Shown in pieces: positions 57,814-64,000 of a DNA stretch of 64,000 bases. This DNA comes from Lysobacteraceae bacterium. Its GTDB lineage: Bacteria > Pseudomonadota > Gammaproteobacteria > Xanthomonadales > Xanthomonadaceae. The stretch lies in assembly GCA_023954075.1 (NCBI GenBank), contig JAMLIV010000009.1, positions 31,092-95,091 of the forward strand. The letters run 5' to 3'. A model generated the notes under the pieces. The model was not told where the DNA came from. It worked only from the letters and a program-made list of their open reading frames with translations, and ran no database searches. How positions within the stretch are numbered: position 1 is the stretch's first letter; every line of letters begins with the position of its first letter. Made by a program: the position numbers and the translations under genes.

Positions 57814-58473
57814 ATGACTACGCAAAATACTTTCGCAATGGGACCAAATCCCTCCCGCCAGCGCGGCGCGGTGCTGTTCATCGCACTCGTAATGCTCGTG
57901 CTGATCACTCTTCTGGCCCTCGCCGCGAGCAGTTCTTCGGTCCTGCAGGAGAAAATGGTCGGCGGCATGCGCAACCAGCAGCTCAGCGCCATGGGTGCGG
58001 ACAGCGCCTTGCGTGGTGCGGAAGCCTGGGTCTGGGGCTTGACTTTCAGCAGCTCTGCCGGCCAGCCGTTGCCACCCTGCATCGGCAGCAGCACCGGCAC
58101 CTGCGTCCATCGCCCGACGAACGACGGCACGCTCAAGTCGGGCGTACAGGCATTCCGTTCCTCGCACGCCTGGGTCAACCCACCGGGGGGAGCACCCGGC
58201 TACGTCCACACCCTTACCGGCCTTACCGGAAACCTTGCGACGGCATCACTGGCGCGACAGCCCGCGCTGATGATCGAAGACATGGGTCCGAACGTACCCC
58301 CCGGGGCAGGCCGGCAGACCGGAGCGATCGACAGCGAGGGAAGAACCAGTGCGGGCAAGAGCAACTTCTATCGCATCACCGCACGCAGTCAGGGCGGCAG
58401 TGCCGCCGCCACCCGCGTTCTGGAGAGCGTGTTTTCTTCTGCCGACCTCACCAACACCGGCACCCAGGATTGA
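57814..58473 (+). CDS. pilX: Minor pilin PilX
   Basis: The 219-residue protein has a PilX-like N terminus, 'RQRGAVLFIALVMLVLITLL'. It lacks the usual FTLIE glutamate context but has the same helix start, followed by 'SSSSVLQEKMVGGMRNQQLS' and 'ALRGAEAWVWGL', all typical of PilX. It works with PilV, PilW and PilY1 in pilus priming. The chosen ATG has AGGT nearby; a methionine eight codons in is a possible alternative. Confidence 0.88.
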   Translation: MTTQNTFAMGPNPSRQRGAVLFIALVMLVLITLLALAASSSSVLQEKMVGGMRNQQLSAMGADSALRGAEAWVWGLTFSSSAGQPLPPCIGSSTGTCVHRPTNDGTLKSGVQAFRSSHAWVNPPGGAPGYVHTLTGLTGNLATASLARQPALMIEDMGPNVPPGAGRQTGAIDSEGRTSAGKSNFYRITARSQGGSAAATRVLESVFSSADLTNTGTQD

Positions 58474-58521
58474 TTGCGGATCGCACAGGACCGCAGAACA
58501 CCTCTGTCAAGGAGTTTCCCC

Positions 58522-61500
58522 ATGAACAGTATGCACATCAAAACCGCGCTGGGCATCGCCGCGATCACGTTCGCAAGCGCGCTTTCCGGCCTGGCGCAGG
58601 CACAGGCGCTGGGCACCGTCGACTTGATCAGCACCCCGCCCGAACTTACCGCCAAAGTCGCGCCAAACGTGGTGCTGACATTCGATGATTCCGGCTCGAT
58701 GGCGTGGGAGTACATGCCCGACCAGCGCCCGTATGACGGCACGAGCTGGAACAGCGGCCATCGCTGGTATTGCGCCGCCGTCATCGATCCGCTGGCTGCC
58801 GCCGGAACGCTGAAGGCGCTTCCGATGAACGGGATGTATTACAACCCCAATTCCACGTACAGACCGCCGCTGTACCAGAACGGCTCAAGCTTTCCCAACG
58901 CCACATTTACCGCCGCGTGGGACGACGGTATCCGGCACAATCGCCCAACGAATCAAAGCAACTCCACGACGCGCAATCTTTCGAGTCGCAGCTTTTGCGG
59001 AAATGCTGGTGCAGGCTATTACCGCTATACCGGGCCTGCGTTGACTGCGGACGCCAGCGGGAAGATCTCCAACACAAGCACCCTTTACACCGCAGGCAAC
59101 TGGACCTGGGTGGCGCTACCTGCAGCCCAGCAGCAGAACTTCGCCAACTGGTTCTCCTATTATCGCGTTCGCAGGCTCGCCGCCATCAGCGGTACCTCGC
59201 ACGCCTTTGCCGATTTCGACCACGGAATCCGGGTCGCCTGGCAGAACATCAATACCACCCCCCAGGTCGCAGCGGGAACAACCATCCTTGCCCCCTTCCA
59301 GGGCACCACGCGCGTCGACTTCTACAACTGGCTGTTCAACAACCCGGCAAGCGGCGGTACGCCGAACCAGCCGGCGGCCAACCGCGTCGGAGCACTATTC
59401 AGCTACGGCAACGGAGTTTCGAACTCCAGCAACCCCTACTACGACCCGGATACGGGGCGTGAACTGGCCTGCCGCAAGAACTTCCACATCCAGATGACCG
59501 ACGGCATGTGGAACGGCGGCACCGCCACCACAACCACCAACGATAACTCCCCCCTTCCTCGCACCCTTCCCGACGGCCGAACCTACGCCAAGGGCACCGT
59601 GGGTGGGCCAACCACCATCTTCTGGAACGAAGGCACACCCAACAGACGCAGCATGGCTGACATCGGCTTTCATTATTGGGCAACCGACCTGCGTCCCGAC
59701 TTCCAGCTCGATACTCAGAAAAAGCTCAAGGTTCGCCCGTATCTGGCGGACAGCACCACCGGGGTCACCGGCAGCACACCGCTGAACCCCGGTGACAACT
59801 GGCTGGACAACGACGAGGTCTACTGGAACCCGGCCAACAACCCAGCGACCTGGGCGCATCTGGTCCAGTACATGATCGGCTTTGGTGTCGACGGCACCAT
59901 CCCGCTGAATGACGTGAACCTGGAGCGGCTGCGCAAGGGACTGCAGGCCTGGCCCAACATCCCCACCAGCGACACGGCCGCAAAGATCGACGACATGTGG
60001 CACGCTGCCGTCAACAGCCGTGGGCAATTCTTTGCCGCCGCCAACCCTGATGAGCTGATCGAAGCGATGCGCAGGATCATCGCCAGCGTGGTGGCGCAAA
60101 GCACCTCGTCAACGCCGGCGTCCACGTCCCTTCCCATCCTCACCGGCGGCAACTCCGGCTATCAGGGGGGCTACGACACTACCGGCTGGCCCGGGAGTTT
60201 GCGTCGCCGCGCCATCGACGCGACCGGCGAATTCGGCAACGCGGCATGGGACGCCGGCTGCATCCTGACCGGCGGAGTGTGCCCGGAACCGGTGGGAACG
60301 TCTGTCGCTCGCGACCCCAACACGCGCATCATCTTCACCTCCGACGGTGCCGGCGTCGGCAGGCCATTCAGGTGGAGCAGCCTGACGAGCGCACAGACAG
60401 CGGCGCTGAACCCCTACGGAAGCCAGCGCGTCGACCACCTGCGCGGCGACCGCAGCTACGAATCGACCATTACCACGCCGGCACTGCGCACGCGTGTTTC
60501 CCTTCTGGGTGCCATCGTCAACGGCGAGCCAGCCTACGTCTCTTCTCCACGCTCTGGATACCACGATATTTTCCCTGCCGGCTCCCCCGAGACACTCGCC
60601 GCAACTGCGAACGAAGACCACAGCTATGCGGGCTACCAGAACGCCCAGCGTGCGAGGGCCCCCACTGTCTACGCCGGAAGCAACGACGGAATGCTGCACG
60701 CCTTCAACGCCCTCACCGGCGCCGAACTGTGGGCTTACGTGCCCAACGTCGTGATCACCAACGGTCGGCTCAAGGCATCCACCTTGCGCACCGATGACCT
60801 GATCCCGGGCGTCGATTCACCCGCTCGCGAGGCAGACGTCTTTATCGGCACCAGCGCCGGCACCGGCAAGAAGTGGCGAACCATCCTGCTTGGTTCCCTG
60901 CGCCTTGGAGGGCGCGGCATCTATGCGCTGGACGTCACCAATCCGAATCCGGGCAGCGATTCCGCGGTGACCGGCCCGAACAAGGTCGCGCTGTGGGAGT
61001 TCACCAGCGGGTCCACTCCAAGCACGGCCGGAGATCCGGTCTGCAGCGAAGGTGCAACGAGCTGCGCTTCGCTCGGCTACACCTACGATTCCGCCAACGT
61101 CATGCGAATCCGCTACCAGGACAAGTGGGTCGCCGTGGTATCGAGCGGCTACTTCCCCGACAAGGCAACCGCCGCCGCAAACGCAAGCGACATCAACGAA
61201 GCCGCCGCCTCGCGCACCTCGCTTCTGGTGATCGATTTCGAGTCCGGCAGGCTCATTCGGGAAATCCGTACCACCGAAGCGTTTACCGGCACCGGCGCAC
61301 CGTCCCAGCCCGCCAACTTCAGGACTTTCGGCCTCTCCACTCCCATGGTGTTCGACGAGGCATCGGACGAGGTTGACGACGTGGTGTATGCCGGCGATCT
61401 GGCAGGCAATCTCTGGCGTTTCGACCTGTCGGACGCAGACAAGAACAACTGGACGGTGGACCTGATGTTCACCTCGTACGGCAACGGCGGTACTGCTGCC

Positions 61501-62253
61501 GCTGGCGACCAGCCCATCGTGTTCAACCCCACCGCATTGCGCGATCCCAATACCCGGCGCCCGATCCTGCTGGTGGGAACGGGCAAGTATCTGGGTGAGA
61601 ACGATCGCACCCCCCTGGCCAACTCGATCAAGCAGGCCTGGTATGGCATCCGCGACTACGGCACCCGCTCCAGCTACTACCCCATCAAGGTCAATCAGCT
61701 CGTCACCCAGAAGCTCGACCAGACGGGCGATCTTCGAAAGAACGATGGATTCACCCCCCCCTCCGGCACCGTTCCGAGCACGGTGCCCGTCATTCGCATG
61801 CAGGACGGAACCGGCGTTCGTGCGCAAGGCTGGCGCATCCCGCTCGATCTCCCCACTGAGCTCGGCGAGCGCGCCCAGCGCCGCGCCGTCCCACTCGTGA
61901 GCCCCAATGTCGCGGTCCTGTACGGTTTGATCCCAAAGAGCGACGACCCCTGCGATCCGGGTGCCCGCTACTCGATCATCGGCGTCAACGCCGCAAATGG
62001 CGGGCCACTTGCCGCGTCGGGTCTGGTGGGCGGCGTCGCGAAGTCGCCTACGCCTCCACCTCCCCCGATGACTCCGCGCGGCGGTGGCACCGTCATCGGC
62101 AGCGGCGGCGGCGGCGGCGGTAGCACCTGCCCACCCGACTGCCCCTCGATCATCATTCCCGAGATCCCGGATGACATCGAACAGGCAATCAACGAGGCGG
62201 TTCCGCTCGCGCCCTGGCACCGCGGCGCCTGGCGCAACCTGCTGGAATGGTAA
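58522..62253 (+). CDS. pilY1: PilY1-type pilus tip adhesin
   Basis: The 1243-residue exported protein has a signal peptide ('AAITFASALSGLAQAQALGT') and a von Willebrand A-like N-terminal region with 'VVLTFDDSGSMAWEYMPDQR' (metal-site DxSxS). A C-terminal beta-propeller from about residue 640 contains 'VYAGSNDGMLHAFNALTGAE', 'KVALWEFTSGSTPSTAGDPV' and 'VVYAGDLAGNLWRFDLSDAD'. PilY1 sits at the pilus tip, promotes extension and adhesion, and relays surface sensing. A proline run and a glycine run precede a Cys-containing tail. AAGGAG lies 7 bases before the ATG. Confidence 0.93.
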   Translation: MNSMHIKTALGIAAITFASALSGLAQAQALGTVDLISTPPELTAKVAPNVVLTFDDSGSMAWEYMPDQRPYDGTSWNSGHRWYCAAVIDPLAAAGTLKALPMNGMYYNPNSTYRPPLYQNGSSFPNATFTAAWDDGIRHNRPTNQSNSTTRNLSSRSFCGNAGAGYYRYTGPALTADASGKISNTSTLYTAGNWTWVALPAAQQQNFANWFSYYRVRRLAAISGTSHAFADFDHGIRVAWQNINTTPQVAAGTTILAPFQGTTRVDFYNWLFNNPASGGTPNQPAANRVGALFSYGNGVSNSSNPYYDPDTGRELACRKNFHIQMTDGMWNGGTATTTTNDNSPLPRTLPDGRTYAKGTVGGPTTIFWNEGTPNRRSMADIGFHYWATDLRPDFQLDTQKKLKVRPYLADSTTGVTGSTPLNPGDNWLDNDEVYWNPANNPATWAHLVQYMIGFGVDGTIPLNDVNLERLRKGLQAWPNIPTSDTAAKIDDMWHAAVNSRGQFFAAANPDELIEAMRRIIASVVAQSTSSTPASTSLPILTGGNSGYQGGYDTTGWPGSLRRRAIDATGEFGNAAWDAGCILTGGVCPEPVGTSVARDPNTRIIFTSDGAGVGRPFRWSSLTSAQTAALNPYGSQRVDHLRGDRSYESTITTPALRTRVSLLGAIVNGEPAYVSSPRSGYHDIFPAGSPETLAATANEDHSYAGYQNAQRARAPTVYAGSNDGMLHAFNALTGAELWAYVPNVVITNGRLKASTLRTDDLIPGVDSPAREADVFIGTSAGTGKKWRTILLGSLRLGGRGIYALDVTNPNPGSDSAVTGPNKVALWEFTSGSTPSTAGDPVCSEGATSCASLGYTYDSANVMRIRYQDKWVAVVSSGYFPDKATAAANASDINEAAASRTSLLVIDFESGRLIREIRTTEAFTGTGAPSQPANFRTFGLSTPMVFDEASDEVDDVVYAGDLAGNLWRFDLSDADKNNWTVDLMFTSYGNGGTAAAGDQPIVFNPTALRDPNTRRPILLVGTGKYLGENDRTPLANSIKQAWYGIRDYGTRSSYYPIKVNQLVTQKLDQTGDLRKNDGFTPPSGTVPSTVPVIRMQDGTGVRAQGWRIPLDLPTELGERAQRRAVPLVSPNVAVLYGLIPKSDDPCDPGARYSIIGVNAANGGPLAASGLVGGVAKSPTPPPPPMTPRGGGTVIGSGGGGGGSTCPPDCPSIIIPEIPDDIEQAINEAVPLAPWHRGAWRNLLEW

Positions 62254-62269
62254 GCTGACGGCATCCACC

Positions 62270-62294
62270 CTTCGGGCACCTCGCGTGCCCGAAG
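62270..62294 (+). other. Hairpin between pilY1 and pilE
   Basis: A perfect 10-bp stem (CTTCGGGCAC with GTGCCCGAAG) with a 5-base loop lies in the 66-base gap between pilY1 and pilE. No T-tract follows, so it more likely affects mRNA processing or stability than termination. Confidence 0.6.
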
Positions 62295-62319
62295 GCGCAC
62301 CTGACAGAGGGAATCCACC

Positions 62320-62727
62320 ATGCCTCATCCCACCCAACGCGGCTTCACCCTGATCGAAGTGATGATCGTGGTCGCGATCGTCGCGATCCTCGCCGCCATC
62401 GCCTACCCGAGCTATTCCGACTACGCCTTCCGCGCCCGCCGCGCCGACGGCAAGGAAATGCTCATGCGCGTGGCCAGCGCGCAGGAGCGCTATTACACCA
62501 ACCTCAACAGCTACGCGACCGTCACGCAACTGGGTCTGGGTGATCCACTGGTATCGGAGAAGGGCTACTACACCATCGGCATCGCACTGGCCAACAGCAA
62601 CCAGACCTACACCCTCACCGCCACGCCCGCTTCTTCGCAGGTCGGCGACAAGTGCGGCAACCTCACCCTCACCAATAGCGGCAACAAGGGCTTCGCCGGC
62701 ACCGAATCCAACGGCAAATGCTGGTAG
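62320..62727 (+). CDS. pilE: Type IV minor pilin PilE
   Basis: The 135-residue protein has a short leader, the canonical site 'QRGFTLIEVMIVVAIVAILA', and the helix continuing 'YPSYSDYAFRARRADGKEML'. The soluble domain follows, with two cysteines ('GDKCGNLT' and 'SNGKCW') forming the disulfide loop at the C terminus. In Pseudomonas-type operons this small pilin follows pilY1. AGAGGGA precedes the ATG. A strong terminator follows, so it ends the operon. Confidence 0.92.
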   Translation: MPHPTQRGFTLIEVMIVVAIVAILAAIAYPSYSDYAFRARRADGKEMLMRVASAQERYYTNLNSYATVTQLGLGDPLVSEKGYYTIGIALANSNQTYTLTATPASSQVGDKCGNLTLTNSGNKGFAGTESNGKCW

Positions 62728-62755
62728 CACCTCCAGCACCACAGTAAATCCCCCC

Positions 62756-62786
62756 ATCGGGCCGCCTCGCGCGGCCCGATTTCTTT
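62756..62786 (+). terminator. Terminator of the minor-pilin operon
   Basis: A perfect 10-bp stem (ATCGGGCCGC with GCGGCCCGAT) with a 5-base loop is followed by TTTCTTT, 29 bases after the pilE stop. Confidence 0.88.
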
Positions 62787-62796
62787 CCCATCAGCC

Positions 62797-62859
62797 TCGC
62801 AGGTCGGGCTACGCCCCCGACGTAGTGTTCTCGTAGGTCGGGGCTACGCCCCCGACGCA
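62797..62859. repeat. Two direct copies of the GTAGGTCGGGGCTACG palindrome
   Basis: GCAGGTCGGGCTACGCCCCCGAC (62799-62821) and GTAGGTCGGGGCTACGCCCCCGAC (62833-62856) are separated by GTAGTGTTCTC. The second abuts the broken end of the IS3 transposase remnant. Confidence 0.8.
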
Positions 62860-63186
62860 GGTCTGGTCCACCACTCTGATCGCGGCGTGCAGTACGTCAG
62901 CATCCGCTACACCGAGCGCTTGGCGGAGGCCGGAATCGAACCGTCGGTCGGCAGCGTCGGCGACAGCTACGACAACGCGCTGGCCGAGACCATCAACGGC
63001 CTGTACAAGGCCGAAGTCATCCATCGGCGCTCCTGGCCCAACCGGGACGCAGTGGAACTGGCCACGCTGGAGTGGGTGGACTGGTTCAACCACAAGCGCT
63101 TGCTGGGTCCGCTCGGCAACATCCCACCAGCCGAGGCAGAAGCGATTTACTATCAGCAAACCCGTGAGCTCGCCGAGGCGGCGTGA
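62860..63186 (+). pseudogene. IS3-family transposase OrfB, 5'-truncated
   Basis: The open frame reads GLVHHSDRGVQYVSIRYTER and continues with 'GDSYDNALAETINGLYKAEV' and 'WVDWFNHKRLLGPLGNIPPA'. This is the end of the integrase core of IS3-type OrfB. The second aspartate (HHSDRG) and the glutamate (NALAETING) of the DDE triad are present, but the first aspartate and the N-terminal part are missing. The frame begins directly next to a repeat palindrome with no start codon or ribosome-binding site of its own. The protein would be inactive. Confidence 0.88.
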
Positions 63187-63225
63187 CTCACACCAACGAG
63201 TCTCCGGGATTCCCGGGGCGGTTCA
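62860..63225 (+). mobile_element. Remnant of an IS3-family insertion sequence (3' end)
   Basis: Only the last third of the transposase gene and the right terminal repeat remain. The right end reads (as its complement) TGAACCGCCCCGGGAATC, typical of IS3-family ends, at 63208-63225. The left end is lost at the junction with the 62.8-kb repeat. Confidence 0.82.
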
Positions 63226-63240
63226 AGCGACAATAGCGCC

Positions 63241-63595
63241 ATGAACCAGCTCACTTTCGGCGATGCCGAGTACCTTGGCAAGCGCAAGCGCACACGGCGG
63301 AAAGTTTTTCTCGCGGAAATTGAACAGGTCATCCCCTGGGAGACGTTGCTGGGCTTGATCGAGCCGACGTATCCCAAAGCCGGTCGAGGCCGCAGGCCGT
63401 ATCCGCTGGGCACGATGTTGCGCATCCACCTGATGCAGAACTGGTTCGGGTTGAGTGATCCGGGGATGGAAGAGGCGCTGTACGAAATCGTGCCTTTGCG
63501 CCAGTTTGCGCGCCTTTCCACGACGCAGGCGCTGCCTGATGAGACGACGATCGATCTTGAACTTCCGGCGATTGCTGGAGAAGCACAATCTGTCG
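63241..63595 (+). pseudogene. IS5-family transposase, frameshifted and 3'-truncated
   Basis: The N-terminal half resembles IS5-family (IS1182/IS1478-like) transposases: '[20 protein letters not shown]', '[20 protein letters not shown]', '[20 protein letters not shown]'. After DETTI the frame shifts through a GATC duplication, and the expected '[13 protein letters not shown]' appears in another frame. The gene then breaks off near 63595, before the catalytic C-terminal part. It starts 15 bases after the IS3 end, so the two elements are adjacent or nested. Confidence 0.87.
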
Positions 63596-63606
63596 CCCCC
63601 CACCCT

Positions 63607-64000
63607 TCAAAACCGGCACGTCGCGGGCAGATATCGAAACGCAGCGGAAACGCCGCCTGCGGTGCAGCCCCAGACGAGGGGACTACCAATGGCCATGGGT
63701 GCGGTCGGCAGGCCCGTTGCGGCGACAATTGACCCACTGCCCGGCGTAAGCAGGACGGGCGTGCCAAGCACCGTTGCCAAAGTGCCGGCGTAGGTCACCG
63801 TGATCCGCCCTTCGTTCGCGGCGGGGGCTTGGACATCTGCGATGGTAGCAATGGCGATGGATGCGACATTGCTGCCAGGCACGAACTCATAGCCATATGA
63901 TCCAGCGGCGGCGGCCCCCGTACCTGTATACGCGGCGACGGCACCGGAATTGCGCGTCCCCAACGTTTCCGCGACGGCAGTCTTGGCAGCGCTTGCGAGC
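63607..64000 (-). CDS. pilA: Type IV major pilin PilA, C-terminal part (runs off the window)
   Basis: The minus-strand frame is open to the window edge and reads '[20 protein letters not shown]', then '[20 protein letters not shown]', '[20 protein letters not shown]' and ends '[19 protein letters not shown]'. This is the soluble domain of a PilA-type major pilin, with the C-terminal disulfide loop between the two cysteines. The prepilin leader and helix lie beyond base 64000. The stop is only about 12 bases from the broken IS5 remnant, so the pilA terminator has been displaced or lost. It is convergent with the minor-pilin operon. Confidence 0.87.
   Translation of the reverse strand, partial: LASAAKTAVAETLGTRNSGAVAAYTGTGAAAAGSYGYEFVPGSNVASIAIATIADVQAPAANEGRITVTYAGTLATVLGTPVLLTPGSGSIVAATGLPTAPMAIGSPLVWGCTAGGVSAAFRYLPATCRF

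Overview
The window is G+C-rich, densely packed chromosomal DNA from a gammaproteobacterium, most likely of the order Lysobacterales (Xanthomonadales). The placement is an inference. It rests on the kdsD-kdsC-lptC-lptA-lptB-rpoN-hpf-ptsN-hprK-rapZ cluster containing an HPr kinase, the fimT-pilV-pilW-pilX-pilY1-pilE type IV pilus operon, a Zur/ZnuD zinc locus, metG followed by rnf genes, and several families of short dispersed palindromes. About 66 genes can be supported. I found no tRNA, rRNA, CRISPR array or prophage. Many genes overlap by 1-4 bases (ATGA or GTGA junctions), and several promoters show a clear -10 box without an obvious -35 box.

Left part (1-13 kb): a DUF2461 protein and a glycosyltransferase, class I fructose-bisphosphate aldolase, coaE and metK, then a small overlooked ribosomal protein THX gene. 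A zinc-homeostasis block follows: a MerC-like membrane protein diverges from a ZnuD-type TonB receptor across a palindromic Zur-like operator, and zur lies nearby in tandem with an M14-like metallohydrolase. Then come gltX and aidB.

Middle part (13-36 kb): an orphan pseudopilin, parC, a phasin, a membrane-anchored Mrr-like protein, a NUDIX hydrolase, an FKBP isomerase, and an enoyl-CoA hydratase followed by two shortened Rnf-like genes coupled to nth. Next are glutathione peroxidase, rlmB, rnr, a rhomboid protease, an alkyltransferase-like protein, hda with an AI-2E permease, a DUF2066 protein divergent from purM-purN-DUF3108, and dodecin.

Right part (35-64 kb): murA-ibaG, the lipopolysaccharide/RpoN/PTS-Ntr cluster, apbC diverging from metG, an RnfA-like gene and rnfB, a TraB/GumN protein with a D-2-hydroxyglutarate-dehydrogenase-like flavoprotein diverging from serA, ppnN, and the minor-pilin operon. 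The window ends with two decayed transposases (IS3 and IS5 types) wedged between pilE and the 3' part of a major pilin gene (pilA) that runs off the edge.

The main points for a second look are the reduced Rnf-type electron-transfer system split over two loci (RnfA-like plus RnfB at metG; RnfC tail plus RnfD-like at nth), the compact zinc locus with its palindromic operator, a possibly inactive membrane-tethered restriction-endonuclease fold, and the insertion-sequence erosion beside pilA.
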